Assembly (NCBI GenBank): GCA_019116285.1
Contig: DXBX01000091.1
Span: 1-38,826, forward strand
From: Candidatus Bacteroides merdigallinarum
Lineage (GTDB): Bacteria; Bacteroidota; Bacteroidia; Bacteroidales; Bacteroidaceae
Length of the DNA stretch: 38,826 nt
Reading direction: 5' to 3'
The translations under genes and the position numbers were made by a program. This document shows positions 15,406 through 22,638 of this stretch, piece by piece. The notes beneath the pieces are model-generated. The model saw nothing but the letters and a program-made list of their open reading frames with translations. It was not told where the DNA came from and did not search any database. How positions within the stretch are numbered: position 1 is the first letter of the stretch; every line of letters begins with the position of its first letter.

Positions 15406-17238
15406 CTATCTCTTTTTTCCGTAGAGTTTGTCAATCAGGTCCTGCCGGCCGATGCGCCGAAGTTCGTTGATGAGGGCACGCCGTTCTTCGGGCTTGTACC
15501 AGAAGAAGAACTGACGCTGGGCCAGTTTCTCCTGTTTGGTCTTGGCGCTGAACACGGGTTCCTGGGTGTAGGGATGGAGGCCCGTGTACCAGGTCTCGGT
15601 GGATACGGTCATGGGAGTGGGCGTGAAGTCCTGCACCTGCTCTAGGTGGAAGTCCAGGCGTTTGGTGATGACGGCCAGTTCGGCCATGTCTTCCTCGTGG
15701 CAACCGGGATGGCTGGAGATGAAGTAGGGGATGAGTTGTTGGCGGAGTCCGGCCTCGCGGTTGATGCGGTCGAATAGCTTCTTGAAGGTCTCGAACAATT
15801 GGAACGATGGCTTGCGCATGATACGGAGCACGCGATCTGAAGTGTGTTCTGGCGCTACTTTCAGACGTCCGCTGACATGGCGGGTGATGAGCTGGCGGGT
15901 GTATTCGCGGGCGGCCTCCACCAGTTGCGGGTCCTTGTAGGGATGCAGGAGGAGGTCATAGCGCACGCCACTCCCGATGAAGGACTTCTTGATGCCGGGC
16001 AGGGAGTCTACGGCACGGTAGATGTCCAGCAAGGGACGGTGATCGGCGTTCAGGTTGGGGCATACGGAGGGGTGGATGCACGAAGGACGCTTGCACTTGT
16101 GGCAGAGATTCGTGTCTTTTCCCTTCATGCGGTACATGTTGGCACTGGGTCCGCCCAAGTCGCTCAGATAGCCCTTGAAGTCCGGCAACTCCATGATGGC
16201 CTTCACTTCCCGCAGGATACTTTCCTTCGAGCGGCTGACGATAAATTTGCCTTGATGAGCCGAGATGGTGCAGAAGGCACAGCCGCCGAAGCATCCCCGA
16301 TGGATGTTGACAGAGAACTTAATCATATCATAGGCGGGGATGCGCTTGCCTTTGTATTTGGGATGGGGCAGGCGGGTGTAGGGCAGGTCGTATGAATGGT
16401 CCAACTCGGCCTCCGTCATGGGCGGATAGGGCGGATTGACCACCACGGTTTGTCTGCCTACACTTTGCAGGATGCGTTGGGCGGCATATTTGTTGCTCTC
16501 CTCCTCGATATGGCGGAAGTTCTGCGATTGTTTGCGCTTGTCTTGCAGGCACTCTTCGTGCGAATAGAGCCGGATGTCTTCTTCGCGGGCTTCGCAAGCG
16601 GAGGTGAGGTAGGCTATTTGGGGAATATCCTGAACCAGCGGTAAGAGGTCGGACGCCGGGGTATAAGGCGGGATGGCGCGGGCAAGGGCGGTGATGGGTT
16701 GTTCGCCCATGCCATAGATCAGGAGATCCGCCCCGCTGTCCACCAGGATGCTGGGACGCACGCGGTCCTGCCAATAGTCGTAATGGGTGAGGCGGCGCAT
16801 GCTGGCCTCTATGCCTCCCACGACCACGGGAACATCAGGGAAGAGCTTCTTCAGGATCTGCGTATAGACAATGATGGGATACTCCGGCCGCATGTCCGGA
16901 CGGGCATCGGGGGTATAGGCATCGTCGCTGCGCAACCGTTTGTTGGCCGTATAGCGGTTGACCATGGAGTCCATGCATCCTGCACTGATGCCGAAGAACA
17001 GGCGGGGACGGCCCAGCTTCTTGAAGTCGCGCAAGTCGTCACGCCAGTTAGGTTGGGGAACAATGGCCACGCGAAGTCCCTCGGCTTCGAGGATACGCCC
17101 GATGACCGCCGCCCCGAAGGAGGGGTGGTCCACATAGGCATCGCCGCTGAACAGGATTACGTCCAGTTCATCCCATCCGCGCAGTTCCACTTCTTTCTTG
17201 GTGGTGGGCAACCAATCGGTCAGTTTGTATTCTTTCAT
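15406..17238 (-). CDS. ygiQ: YgiQ family radical SAM protein
   Basis: Cytoplasmic iron-sulfur enzyme of the YgiQ family, 610 aa. The radical SAM cluster is held by Cys316, Cys320 and Cys323 in RGCFGGCAFCTISAHQGK. The N-terminus (LTDWLPTTKKEVELRGWDELDVILFSGDAYVDHPSFG) looks like a B12-binding-type region and is diagnostic for the family. A second Cys cluster (LCHKCKRPSCIHPSVCPN) lies behind the radical SAM core, and the C-terminal part is the DUF3362-type tail. The reaction is not established, so only the class can be named. The ATG at 17238 is preferred because MKEYKLTDWLP is the family's usual start. A promoter box lies so close to it that the transcript may be leaderless. Confidence 0.92.
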   Translation of the reverse strand: MKEYKLTDWLPTTKKEVELRGWDELDVILFSGDAYVDHPSFGAAVIGRILEAEGLRVAIVPQPNWRDDLRDFKKLGRPRLFFGISAGCMDSMVNRYTANKRLRSDDAYTPDARPDMRPEYPIIVYTQILKKLFPDVPVVVGGIEASMRRLTHYDYWQDRVRPSILVDSGADLLIYGMGEQPITALARAIPPYTPASDLLPLVQDIPQIAYLTSACEAREEDIRLYSHEECLQDKRKQSQNFRHIEEESNKYAAQRILQSVGRQTVVVNPPYPPMTEAELDHSYDLPYTRLPHPKYKGKRIPAYDMIKFSVNIHRGCFGGCAFCTISAHQGKFIVSRSKESILREVKAIMELPDFKGYLSDLGGPSANMYRMKGKDTNLCHKCKRPSCIHPSVCPNLNADHRPLLDIYRAVDSLPGIKKSFIGSGVRYDLLLHPYKDPQLVEAAREYTRQLITRHVSGRLKVAPEHTSDRVLRIMRKPSFQLFETFKKLFDRINREAGLRQQLIPYFISSHPGCHEEDMAELAVITKRLDFHLEQVQDFTPTPMTVSTETWYTGLHPYTQEPVFSAKTKQEKLAQRQFFFWYKPEERRALINELRRIGRQDLIDKLYGKKR

Positions 17239-17242
17239 GGCG

Positions 17243-17250
17243 CAAAGATA
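17243..17250 (-). promoter_or_regulatory. ygiQ promoter (-7 box) four bases before the start codon
   Basis: Minus-strand TATCTTTG at 17250-17243. With the usual spacing the transcript would begin about at the ATG (17238), hinting at a leaderless mRNA. The -33 element is a poor TGTG at 17274-17271. Confidence 0.5.
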
Positions 17251-17313
17251 GGTGTTTTCGATGGAGATTACACAGATTAACATTGTTTTCTGTGCTCCTT
17301 TGGCAAAAAGACC

Positions 17314-17321
17314 TATCTTTG
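17314..17321 (+). promoter_or_regulatory. promoter (-7 box) for the small-gene pair
   Basis: TATCTTTG, 28 bases before the ATG at 17350. It is divergent from the ygiQ promoter and about 64 bases away. The -33 element is not clear. Confidence 0.55.
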
Positions 17322-17349
17322 CCCGTATCAACCTAACATATCAAACCCA

Positions 17350-17679
17350 ATGAAGACTTATACCATACAAGCCAACGTGAGTGGCACGCGCCGCATAGCG
17401 GTATCGGAGAAGAACCTGGAGACTATCGAGAAATACGGGCTGTTCCGCCATCTGATTGACAGCAATGGCATCGTGGACGAGACGGTGCTGGACAAGCTGA
17501 AGCTGAACATACGCTCGCTCATCGCCTCGCAGGAGGAGGACAGCAAGGACTTGCTGGACCTGTGCATTGACGTGATATATCATAATAATATGAAGGCATT
17601 CGGACTTCAGCAACTCATTCAGCTGTATTTGCAATGGATGGCCGAGCCGGATGAAGAGGAAGAGACCGACCATGAATAA
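17350..17679 (+). CDS. small conserved protein, function unknown
   Basis: I do not recognise the family. The 109-aa protein starts MKTYTIQANVSGTRRIAVSEKNLETIEKYGLF and is mostly helical and acidic, ending in a run of Glu and Asp. No membrane helix, signal or metal site is visible. Its last codons overlap the following TusA-like gene by eight bases in another frame, so the two are translated together and probably work together. Expressed from the promoter at 17314 and ended by the strong hairpin at 17907. Confidence 0.7.
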   Translation: MKTYTIQANVSGTRRIAVSEKNLETIEKYGLFRHLIDSNGIVDETVLDKLKLNIRSLIASQEEDSKDLLDLCIDVIYHNNMKAFGLQQLIQLYLQWMAEPDEEEETDHE

Positions 17680-17887
17680 GTACGTTGACACGACCCGCCC
17701 GCTCCGCTACAATCCCCTGGTTCCTGCCATGGAGGCTATCTGTACGGCCGGTGGGGGCGAAGAGGTGGAAATCGTCCTGAATGACCCATCGGCATTCAAT
17801 GACCTGAAAGAATATCTGTCGGAGCGCGGCATCGGATTCCGCGAGATATACGACGGAGAAAAGATGACGTTGCAGTTCACCCGGTGA
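17672..17887 (+). CDS. TusA/SirA-like small protein lacking the catalytic cysteine
   Basis: A 71-aa protein with the beta-alpha-beta-alpha-beta-beta pattern of TusA-like sulfur carriers: DTTRPLRYNPLVPAMEAI, then GGGEEVEIVLNDPSAFNDLKEYLSERGIGF. In TusA the first loop is Cys-Pro-x-Pro, the cysteine being the sulfur carrier. Here the aligned residues are Tyr-Asn-Pro-Leu, so sulfur transfer by that route is not possible. The family assignment rests on the fold pattern and is moderate. The ATG at 17672 overlaps the stop of the upstream gene; an earlier in-frame ATG at 17651 lies inside that gene and is less likely. Confidence 0.6.
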   Translation: MNKYVDTTRPLRYNPLVPAMEAICTAGGGEEVEIVLNDPSAFNDLKEYLSERGIGFREIYDGEKMTLQFTR

Positions 17888-17906
17888 GAGAGAATTGCCG
17901 GAAATG

Positions 17907-17945
17907 AGAAAGAGGGTGTTTGTTCGTAGCAAACACCCTCTTTCT
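17907..17945 (+). terminator. strong 16-bp hairpin terminator
   Basis: The arm at 17907-17922 pairs perfectly over 16 bases with 17930-17945 around a 7-base loop. The stem ends in A-rich/T-rich arms, so it can act from both directions, although a clean T-run is lacking after it. It sits 19 bases behind the small-gene pair. Confidence 0.7.
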
Positions 17946-17949
17946 GTGT

Positions 17950-18008
17950 CTAAACAGGGATTTGGCAAGCGTCAAGTCCCTGTTTAGCTGCGTCAAATCC
18001 CTGTTTAG
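17950..18008. repeat. short repeat: two direct copies plus one inverted copy
   Basis: Two near-identical 19-base units, GCGTCAAGTCCCTGTTTAG (17969) and GCGTCAAATCCCTGTTTAG (17990), lie in direct order. Before them CTAAACAGGGATTTG (17950-17964) is the exact inverse of the end of the second unit. The array can fold into alternative hairpins and abuts the stop codon of the minus-strand gene at 18009. Confidence 0.75.
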
Positions 18009-20000
18009 TTACAGCGGGATATATTCTACAAATGCCTCCATCGCCTCGTAGGAAGCCAAGCCCAGCTGGTCGTAGAGCGTGGCCGTGGCGCGGTTGCGGT
18101 CTTCACTGCGTTGCCAGAAGAGGCGTTCGTCATTGCCCAGGAAAGGAGCGCTCTCCATCTGGCTCTGGTGCTTCAGGATGGCGTTGCGCTTGGCGCGGAG
18201 CTCTTCGGGGCTGATGGGCACGGCCATCTCGATGTTCTCGATTTCCCATTCGGCCCAGGCACCGCGGTACATCCAGATGCGGCAATCCTTCAGCCATTCG
18301 GCGCCGGCTTCCTTCTCCAGGTCGATGGCGGCAAAGACGCCATCCGTGCAGACGCGGTGGGTGCCGTGCGGGTCGGCCAAGTCACCGGCCACGAAGATCT
18401 GATGCGGCTGCACCTCGCGGAGCAGGTTGCGGATGATCTCCACGTCGGCCTCGCTGATGGGGTTCTTCTGGATGCGGCCCGTCTCATAGAAAGGCAGGTC
18501 GAGGAAGTGGCAGTGATCCAGCGGGATATTGTTGTACGTGCAGGCCGTGCGTGCCTCGCCGCGGCGGATGAGACCCTTGATGGTGAGGACGTCGCGCGTG
18601 TCGATGTCGCCGTCCTTCTTCTCGCGGAGGAACTGGCGGATTTCCTTGTACTTCTCGTTGATGACCTGGTCGCCGCTGTCATTGAACAACTGGTTGAAGC
18701 CGTTGATGAAGTGGAGGAAGCGCACTACCTCTTCGTCGCCCACGGCAATGTTGCCGGAGGTCTCGTAGGCCACATGCACGTCGTGTTTCTGCTCTACCAG
18801 GCGACGGATGGTGCCGCCCATGGAGATGACATCATCGTCCGGGTGCGGGGAGAAGACAATGACGCGCTTCGGATAGGGCATGGCACGTTCAGGGCGATAG
18901 GTATCATCGGCATTGGGCTTGCCGCCCGGCCATCCGGTGATGGTGTGTTGCAGGTCGTTGAAGATTTTGATGTTGACGTTGTAGGCCGAGCCGTAGAGGG
19001 CCAGCAGTTCGCTCAGGCCGTGGTCGTTGTAGTCCTTGTTCGTCAGCTTCAGGATGGGTTTGCCGGTCAGTTGGCAGAGCCATACTATCGCGCTGCGGAT
19101 GAGCTTGTCCGTCCATTCGCACGAAGTCACCAGCCACGGACGCTGGATGCGCGTCAGGTTGGAGGCGGAGGAGAGGTCGAGGACAACGTGCGTGTTGTTG
19201 TGCGTCTGGAGGTAGGAGGCAGGGATGGCATCGGTGACGGGACCTTCCACGCAGTCCTTGATGCGGGCGGCTTTCTCCTCACCCCAGGCAATCAAGTAGA
19301 CCTTCTTGGCAGCCAGGACGGTGGAGACACCCATGGTGATGGCGCTGATGGGCGTGTTGTCCAGCGTGCCGAATATCTTGGCGGCCTCATTGCGCGAGGC
19401 ACCGTCCATCAGGATGAGGCGGGTGGTGGAGTTGAGGCGCGAGCCGGGTTCGTTGAAGCCGATGTTGCCCACGCGGCCGATGCCTACCAGTGCGAAGTCG
19501 ATGCCGCCGAAGCTCTCGATGCGTTGCTCGTAGAGGCGGCAATACTCGAAGATGGTGTCCTTGGGGATGGTGCCGCTGGGGCTGAAGATGTTTTGCGGGT
19601 CAATGTCCACGTGGTTCAGCAGCATCTCCTTCAAGGAGTTGAGGTTGCTGGTCACGGCGTCCGGTGCCAAGGGATAGTATTCGTAGAGGTTGAAGATGAT
19701 GACGTTGCGGAAGCTCAAACCCTCTTCCTGGTGCATACGGACTAAGGCCGCATAGACATTGCGGGGGGAGTTGCCGCCGGCCAGGGCCAGCACACAGAAG
19801 CGTCCGGCCTTTTGCTTCTCGCGGATGAGTTGGGCGATTTCCAGGGCGATATAGTTCGCACCCTCTTCGGCGGTTTCATAGATGTCCGTGGGGATCTTCT
19901 CCAGGCGGGTGAGCACGGAACGCTCGAAGGCGTTCTCCGGCCGGTAGTACCGGGTAGATACGCGGTTGAGCGTAATCTGGGAGCTTAAGTTTGTCTTCAT
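18009..20000 (-). CDS. NagB-like / PIG-L (LmbE) fusion protein
   Basis: A 663-aa two-domain cytoplasmic protein. Residues about 20-300 resemble glucosamine-6-phosphate deaminase (NagB), and about 375-663 are a PIG-L/LmbE N-acetylglucosamine deacetylase-like domain. That domain has SPHPDDD at 384-390 and a distal DPHGTHRVCTD metal site, both intact. Such fusions are common in Bacteroides and are often annotated as NagB. However, the NagB active site is altered: the MDEY-type motif is LYEY (Asp72 of the E. coli enzyme replaced by Tyr), and GxDGHIAFNEP is GRVGNIGFNEP (Asp141 and His143 replaced). Only the Glu of FNEP remains. The first domain may thus bind a sugar phosphate without deaminating it, while the second could hydrolyse an N-acyl sugar. 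The true substrate is unknown. Confidence 0.85.
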   Translation of the reverse strand: MKTNLSSQITLNRVSTRYYRPENAFERSVLTRLEKIPTDIYETAEEGANYIALEIAQLIREKQKAGRFCVLALAGGNSPRNVYAALVRMHQEEGLSFRNVIIFNLYEYYPLAPDAVTSNLNSLKEMLLNHVDIDPQNIFSPSGTIPKDTIFEYCRLYEQRIESFGGIDFALVGIGRVGNIGFNEPGSRLNSTTRLILMDGASRNEAAKIFGTLDNTPISAITMGVSTVLAAKKVYLIAWGEEKAARIKDCVEGPVTDAIPASYLQTHNNTHVVLDLSSASNLTRIQRPWLVTSCEWTDKLIRSAIVWLCQLTGKPILKLTNKDYNDHGLSELLALYGSAYNVNIKIFNDLQHTITGWPGGKPNADDTYRPERAMPYPKRVIVFSPHPDDDVISMGGTIRRLVEQKHDVHVAYETSGNIAVGDEEVVRFLHFINGFNQLFNDSGDQVINEKYKEIRQFLREKKDGDIDTRDVLTIKGLIRRGEARTACTYNNIPLDHCHFLDLPFYETGRIQKNPISEADVEIIRNLLREVQPHQIFVAGDLADPHGTHRVCTDGVFAAIDLEKEAGAEWLKDCRIWMYRGAWAEWEIENIEMAVPISPEELRAKRNAILKHQSQMESAPFLGNDERLFWQRSEDRNRATATLYDQLGLASYEAMEAFVEYIPL

Positions 20001-20049
20001 AACAAAAGGTTATTAATTAGTAAAATGTAGAAGATTGTTTTTAATGACA

Positions 20050-20057
20050 CAAATGTA
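20050..20057 (-). promoter_or_regulatory. probable promoter (-7 box) of the NagB/PIG-L gene
   Basis: Minus-strand TACATTTG at 20057-20050, 50 bases before the start codon at 20000. No good TTTG is seen at the standard distance upstream. Confidence 0.5.
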
Positions 20058-20190
20058 CGGATTTCCGCGACAATATGCGATGATTCCCACGGGTTGTTTC
20101 CGTTAAAAACACTAAAAGACCCTGCCGGGTCCGCAAGTTGACCTGCTCTTCCTACGGACTTGACGGGGACGAGGTACGGACTAGACATAC

Positions 20191-20273
20191 CATCAATGGC
20201 ACTGATGATAGTCATCAATGGCACTGATGGTGGTCATCAATGGCATTGATGGTGGTCATCAATGGCATTGATG
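20191..20273. repeat. tandem array of 22-base palindromic units (3.8 copies)
   Basis: Four units start at 20191, 20213, 20235 and 20257. Each contains CATCAATGGCAYTGATG; the third and fourth copies (CATCAATGGCATTGATG) are perfect palindromes around a central G, and the first two differ by one base. The fourth copy lacks the linker. The array lies upstream of the NagB/PIG-L promoter and downstream of pbpC on the same strand. Confidence 0.85.
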
Positions 20274-20288
20274 CCTATTCGAGGTGCT

Positions 20289-20307
20289 GACTTGTCCGGC
20301 ACAAGTC
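20289..20307 (-). terminator. hairpin directly after the pbpC stop codon
   Basis: GACTTGT (20289) pairs with ACAAGTC (20301) around a CCGGC loop, touching the stop codon at 20308-20310. There is no T-run on the minus strand, so termination strength is doubtful. Confidence 0.35.
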
Positions 20308-22638
20308 CTACTCTTCGATGCGGAAAGTGACGGACGCAGTGTCTCCCTCCCCGTCCACGACCGTGAGCGAGTGGCGGCCCGGCGCGGGTTGCAGGAGCAT
20401 CTCGTGGAAATCGTGTGTCTCACCCAGATAGGTGTCATCCAGGTGCCAGTAGAGCGTGGCGTTGGCTTGTCCGTGTGCCACGCGGGCTACGAGATGTCCG
20501 GGTGTGCCGTCCAGTTGGCGGGGGAGGGTGATGCGCGCACCGGGGGTGGGGTAGATGAACTGCAGGGATTGGAAGGCATCCTCCCCCTGTCCGGCTTTGA
20601 AGGGGGGCAACGGGCGATATTCGGGATGATGCTGCCGATAGTACCACTCCCATACAGGGGGTAGGACAAACCAGTTGGCCTCCTGTGTAGGCTCGCCGGC
20701 GGCGTACTCCCGGTGGACGCGGTACGTGCCGTCGGCGGTGAGGAGGACGGGATGATGATAGGGGCAGGCAGCGGTGCGACGTCCGGCAGGCAGGATGAGC
20801 ACGGTGTCGGTCTCCTCACAAAAGCGGCTTTTCAGATGTCCGGAGAGGCGGCAAACCTCGGCATCGACGAAGATGCCCTCCGGACGCTCGAACCACGCTG
20901 GGGCGGCGGGCAGGAGGCTCAGTACGTCGAAGAGGACGGGGCCGGCCGTGCGTGCGCCCACCAATCCCGGCTTGCCTTCGCCCGATGCATTGCCCACCCA
21001 TACGCCTACTGCATAGCGCGGCGTGACACCCACCGCCCAGGCATCGCGGAAACCATAGCTGGTGCCGGTCTTCCAAGCCACGGGGTGCATGGAGGGGATG
21101 GACTTCCAGTCGATTTCTTCCGGACGGTTGACCTCGGTGAGGGCGTCGAACACCTGCCACGTGCCGCCCGGATGGAAGAAGTTTCCGCCTTCTTCCGCCG
21201 TCTGCGAAGCGAGTAGGTGGGGAGTCGTTTGCAGCAATCCCAGCAGGCAGCGCCCCATCTTCGCGTAGAGCGAGGTGACATCCCACAAGGTGGCTTCCGC
21301 ACCGCCCAGGATGAGCGATAGCCCATAGTGCGAGGGAGGACGATGGAGCGTGGTCAATCCCGCCTGCCGCAGGAGTTCGTGAAACTTGGGTACGCCGTAT
21401 TGTTGCAGCAAGTGTACGGCGGGGATATTGAGCGACCGGGCCAAGGCATCCGAGGCGGGCACGGCTCCTTCGAACTGGCGGCTGAAGTTTTGCGGGGCGA
21501 ATCCGTTGATGTTGACGGGCACGTCCGGCAAGAGGGTGTGGGGCAGGATCAGTCCTTCTTCCAACGCCGCATAGTAGAGGAAAGGCTTCAGGATGCTGCC
21601 CGTGCTGCGCGGGGCGCGGATGATGTCCACCTGACTACCGTCGGCCGACTGTCCGAGGCCGGTGTTGCCGCAGTAGGCCACAACTTGATTGTCCCGCAGG
21701 TCGATGACCAGGAGGGCGAGGTGGCGGATGTCGCTGCGGGCAAATTCTTGGCTATGTCGTTCGGCCAATGCCTCCATCTGCTGTTGCAGCGTCTTGTCGA
21801 GGGTGGAGACAAGGGTGTGTCCGGGAGATTCGGCGGCCAATCTGTCCACCAGGTGGGGGGCGATGCGGGGCAGGGGAAGCGGGGCATCGGGCAAGGGTTC
21901 GTCCAAGGCCAGGGCATAATCCGAGGGAGTGATGTCGCCCTGCTCTAAGAGCAAGTGCAGCACCCGGTTGCGCTTGCGCAACAACGCTTCGCGTCCCTTG
22001 CCGGGATGGATGGAGGAGGGAGCGTTGGGGAGTACCGCCAATGTAGCGGCTTCTGCCCAGGAAAGTTCGGAAGAGGGGTGGGCAAAGTATCGCCAAGCCG
22101 CGGCATCCAATCCCACCACATTGCCGCCGAACGGTGCGTGCGAGGCATACAGCGCGAGAATCTCGTCCTTGGAGTAGCGCAGCTCCAGGCGGGTGGCCAG
22201 GATCATCTCCACCAGTTTCTCGGAGAAAGTGCGCGGACGGTTTCGGGAGAGGCGGATGGTTTGCATGGTCAGTGTACTTCCTCCGCTGACAATCCTGCCT
22301 TGGCGCAGGTTTTGCCAAGCCGCCCGCGCGATGGAGAGGGGATTGACGCCGGGATGATGATAGAAATGCTTGTCCTCGAAAGCCAGCAGGCAACGGACAA
22401 ACTTCGCAGGCACGGTATCGCAAGGCGGGAAACGCCATTGGCCATCCTTAGCGATGCGGGCACCCAGCAATTCGCCGTGGCGGTCGGTCACCACCGTGGC
22501 GTAGGGCACGCGAAACAAGTGGCGGGGCAGGCAGCAGGCATACGCCAGCAGCAGGCCGGCGATACAGAGTAACCCGACCTTCCTCCACGGGGAAAGCCGG
22601 GTTACACCTTTTATTATAGTATAGATACGCCTTTTCAT
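20308..22638 (-). CDS. pbpC: penicillin-binding protein 1C
   Basis: Bifunctional peptidoglycan synthase anchored in the inner membrane, 776 aa. A short cytoplasmic tail and a membrane helix (about 20-38) come first. The glycosyltransferase 51 domain follows, with FEDKHFYHHPGVN (catalytic Glu88) and SGGSTLTMQ (118-126). The transpeptidase domain has SxxK at S348-K351, SLN at 402 and KTGTS at 523-527. A C-terminal BiPBP-type domain (about 690-776) ends the protein. All catalytic motifs are intact. It overlaps the alpha-2-macroglobulin gene by four bases, the partnership long known from E. coli (yfhM-pbpC), where the pair is thought to trap attacking proteases and repair the wall. Last gene of the minus-strand operon. 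Confidence 0.96.
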   Translation of the reverse strand: MKRRIYTIIKGVTRLSPWRKVGLLCIAGLLLAYACCLPRHLFRVPYATVVTDRHGELLGARIAKDGQWRFPPCDTVPAKFVRCLLAFEDKHFYHHPGVNPLSIARAAWQNLRQGRIVSGGSTLTMQTIRLSRNRPRTFSEKLVEMILATRLELRYSKDEILALYASHAPFGGNVVGLDAAAWRYFAHPSSELSWAEAATLAVLPNAPSSIHPGKGREALLRKRNRVLHLLLEQGDITPSDYALALDEPLPDAPLPLPRIAPHLVDRLAAESPGHTLVSTLDKTLQQQMEALAERHSQEFARSDIRHLALLVIDLRDNQVVAYCGNTGLGQSADGSQVDIIRAPRSTGSILKPFLYYAALEEGLILPHTLLPDVPVNINGFAPQNFSRQFEGAVPASDALARSLNIPAVHLLQQYGVPKFHELLRQAGLTTLHRPPSHYGLSLILGGAEATLWDVTSLYAKMGRCLLGLLQTTPHLLASQTAEEGGNFFHPGGTWQVFDALTEVNRPEEIDWKSIPSMHPVAWKTGTSYGFRDAWAVGVTPRYAVGVWVGNASGEGKPGLVGARTAGPVLFDVLSLLPAAPAWFERPEGIFVDAEVCRLSGHLKSRFCEETDTVLILPAGRRTAACPYHHPVLLTADGTYRVHREYAAGEPTQEANWFVLPPVWEWYYRQHHPEYRPLPPFKAGQGEDAFQSLQFIYPTPGARITLPRQLDGTPGHLVARVAHGQANATLYWHLDDTYLGETHDFHEMLLQPAPGRHSLTVVDGEGDTASVTFRIEE

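Noticed and set aside
18111..19745. Long plus-strand open frame opposite the NagB/PIG-L gene
   Set aside because: It is the antisense shadow of a GC-rich real gene: no recognised domain, Val/Asp/Glu-rich composition, no promoter.
20191..20273. CRISPR array
   Set aside because: Units follow each other with only about five linker bases and no unique spacers.
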